A DNA stretch of 15,676 nt from Opitutia bacterium (GTDB lineage Bacteria > Verrucomicrobiota > Verrucomicrobiia > Opitutales > UBA953), in NCBI GenBank assembly GCA_947463395.1, contig CANHRV010000016.1, positions 1 through 15,676 on the forward strand. The letters run 5' to 3'. Shown in pieces: positions 14,736 through 15,676 of the stretch (its first letter is position 1; every line of letters starts with the position of its first letter). The translations under genes and the position numbers were made by a program. A model generated the notes under the pieces. The model ran no database searches and had not been told where the DNA came from. It saw only the letters and a program-made list of their open reading frames with translations.

Positions 14736-14757
14736 GGATAAGTTCAAACACTTATCC
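14736..14757. other. Perfect 8-bp stem-loop across the Nudix stop codon
   Basis: GGATAAGT (14736-14743) and ACTTATCC (14750-14757) are perfect 8-bp arms with a 6-nt loop. On the minus strand the stop codon of the Nudix gene lies within the first-transcribed arm. The message continues with CAGAATC and no T-run, so this is not a standard terminator. It may separate expression of the Nudix gene from the acyltransferase downstream. Confidence 0.45.
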
Positions 14758-15294
14758 TAAACCGAGAGCGCGACGGACCGCAGGACGCTCGAGCAAAAAG
14801 AGGAGTGGGCTTGCAAAAATTTCTGGTTGGGCGAGTGACCACGCCTCAAGCTCTCGAGGGGTTCGCCAAAGCACCGAATCTACTTCAGGAGGATGGATTC
14901 GGCAGTTAAAATTACCCCGCAAAAGATAAGTACGCACAAACTCGTTCCCTAAACGAATGTGGGCAGGAACATAATCAATCTCTTGTAATTGAATCGCAGT
15001 AATTTCAACCCCCATCTCCTCGTAGAACTCTCGTAACGCAGCCTTTTCATAGGATTCGCCACTGTCCACGTGCCCCGCACACGAAGTACTGATTAAGCCT
15101 GGGCTTTTATCTTTGGCGTATGAACGTCGCTGCAAACAGAGAAGACCATCGCCACGAATCCAAAAAAGATGCACGGCACGATGCTTAAGACCTTGTTGGT
15201 GAATCGAATCCCGCGATAAGGAACCAATCACGCAATCCTGATCGTCCACGACATCAAAAATCTCTTCTGGCGACTGGCCAATTTCGTCACGCAT
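14752..15294 (-). CDS. Nudix hydrolase, YfcD/isopentenyl-diphosphate-isomerase-like subgroup
   Basis: The 180-residue protein has a perfect Nudix box, GX5EX7REUXEEXGU, at residues 74-96 (GHVDSGE, then REFYEEMGV), which binds magnesium and cleaves a nucleoside diphosphate linked to another group. The N-terminal part, EIFDVVDDQDCVIGSLSR and LKHRAVHLFWI, followed by LLCLQRRSYAKDKSPGLIS and TSCAGHV, is like the YfcD group and isopentenyl-diphosphate isomerase. A true isomerase function is unlikely without the complete active site, and the substrate is unknown. The start at ATG 15294 overlaps the stop codon of the preceding metalloprotease gene by one base (TAATG) and has AGGA 5 nt upstream. The frame is open 21 codons further back inside that gene, but those codons have no support. 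Confidence 0.88.
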   Translation of the reverse strand: MRDEIGQSPEEIFDVVDDQDCVIGSLSRDSIHQQGLKHRAVHLFWIRGDGLLCLQRRSYAKDKSPGLISTSCAGHVDSGESYEKAALREFYEEMGVEITAIQLQEIDYVPAHIRLGNEFVRTYLLRGNFNCRIHPPEVDSVLWRTPRELEAWSLAQPEIFASPLLFLLERPAVRRALGLG

Positions 15295-15676
15295 TATCGT
15301 CCTAAATCCATAATGGTATTCCAACGTTTCGATAATTCGCGATCGTGCTTTTTCCATTCAGGATCCCAAGCAGCGAGTTGACTCCAAAAGCGATCCGAGT
15401 GGTCCATATAAAGACGATGGGCTAATTCATGAAGAATGACGTGGTCATGAATCAAAGGCGGAAGAAGAACGAGCCGCCAATTAAGGGACAATGACCCGTG
15501 ATGAGAACAAGACCCCCAGCGACTGGTTTGATCGCGAACACTAACGGAACCAACCGTAACACCGACTTTTTGTGATAAACGAGCCACAGCTAAGGGCAAA
15601 CCGGTATCCGCCAAACGTCTGGCCACTCGAATTGCCGCAGATTCTCGATTATCATCGGGCAACCCAAAAGTAACAA
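15294..15676 (-). CDS. YgjP-like zinc metallopeptidase domain protein (5' end outside window)
   Basis: The visible part has the YgjP/DUF45 signature: VSVRDQTSRWGSCSHHGSLS, NWRLVLLPP, the zinc motif HELAH and a third histidine in MDHSDRFW. These residues form a SprT- or WSS1-like gluzincin active site, and the family is usually annotated as an M48-related metal-dependent hydrolase of unknown substrate. A TTG at 15662 would give 122 residues, but the frame stays open to the window edge and family members normally carry an N-terminal beta-rich region of about 100 residues. I therefore treat the gene as cut at its 5' end. It is coupled by TAATG to the Nudix gene downstream. The substrate and physiological role are unknown. 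Confidence 0.88.
   Translation of the reverse strand, partial: VTFGLPDDNRESAAIRVARRLADTGLPLAVARLSQKVGVTVGSVSVRDQTSRWGSCSHHGSLSLNWRLVLLPPLIHDHVILHELAHRLYMDHSDRFWSQLAAWDPEWKKHDRELSKRWNTIMDLGR

Noticed and set aside
1..15676. Defence, phage, CRISPR or mobile-element system
   Set aside because: No repeats with spacers, integrase, transposase, toxin-antitoxin pair or restriction gene is recognisable; all genes fit core metabolism, repair, envelope or transport.

Overview
This window looks like ordinary core chromosome from a Gram-negative bacterium with mid-range GC and very tight gene packing. Lipid A synthesis (LpxK), a DUF374 acyltransferase and a TatA translocase component point to an outer-membrane organism. 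The LpxK variant ([24 protein letters not shown]), the type IA topoisomerase with C-terminal Toprim repeats, and an N-anchored repeat-type protein (RNIVADGTWIRSY, YFWENTGCVIGYDMAHW) resemble proteins I associate with Verrucomicrobiota, perhaps Opitutae. That placement comes from memory of the families and is tentative.

Layout. (1) 1-586, minus: the start of a PIN-PhoH protein and a DUF971 protein. (2) 616-4885, plus: ybaB, recR and an Rsm22-like methyltransferase, closely coupled, then polyphosphate kinase ppk1 after a 128-nt gap that holds a short tandem repeat and a possible promoter. (3) 4836-6038, minus: lpxK, whose 3' end overlaps ppk1 by 50 nt. (4) 6107-10334, plus: panD, a class V aminotransferase (ATGA overlap) and a topoisomerase III-like enzyme. 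(5) 10331-13086, minus: acylphosphatase, ABC ATPase, ABC-2 permease and a membrane-anchored helical-repeat protein, apparently one operon. (6) 13151-14069, plus: tatA, a strong intrinsic terminator, then ribE starting directly after it. (7) 14066-15676, minus: a YgjP-like metalloprotease (5' end outside the window), a Nudix hydrolase and a DUF374 acyltransferase. No stretch over 300 bases lacks a gene; the longest gap is 128 nt.

The genes cover housekeeping work: recombinational repair (YbaB/RecR), ribosome assembly (Rsm22), polyphosphate storage, lipid A and membrane lipids, beta-alanine for coenzyme A (PanD), riboflavin, DNA topology, protein export and an ABC exporter. I saw no tRNA, rRNA, CRISPR array, insertion sequence, phage gene or attachment site.

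I did not find a convincing new system. The items most worth a second look are: the four-gene ABC/acylphosphatase/repeat-protein operon; the Rsm22 protein that seems to lack some expected iron-sulfur ligands; a 15-bp palindrome between DUF971 and ybaB; a terminator abutting the ribE start; and small inverted repeats lying across several stop codons.
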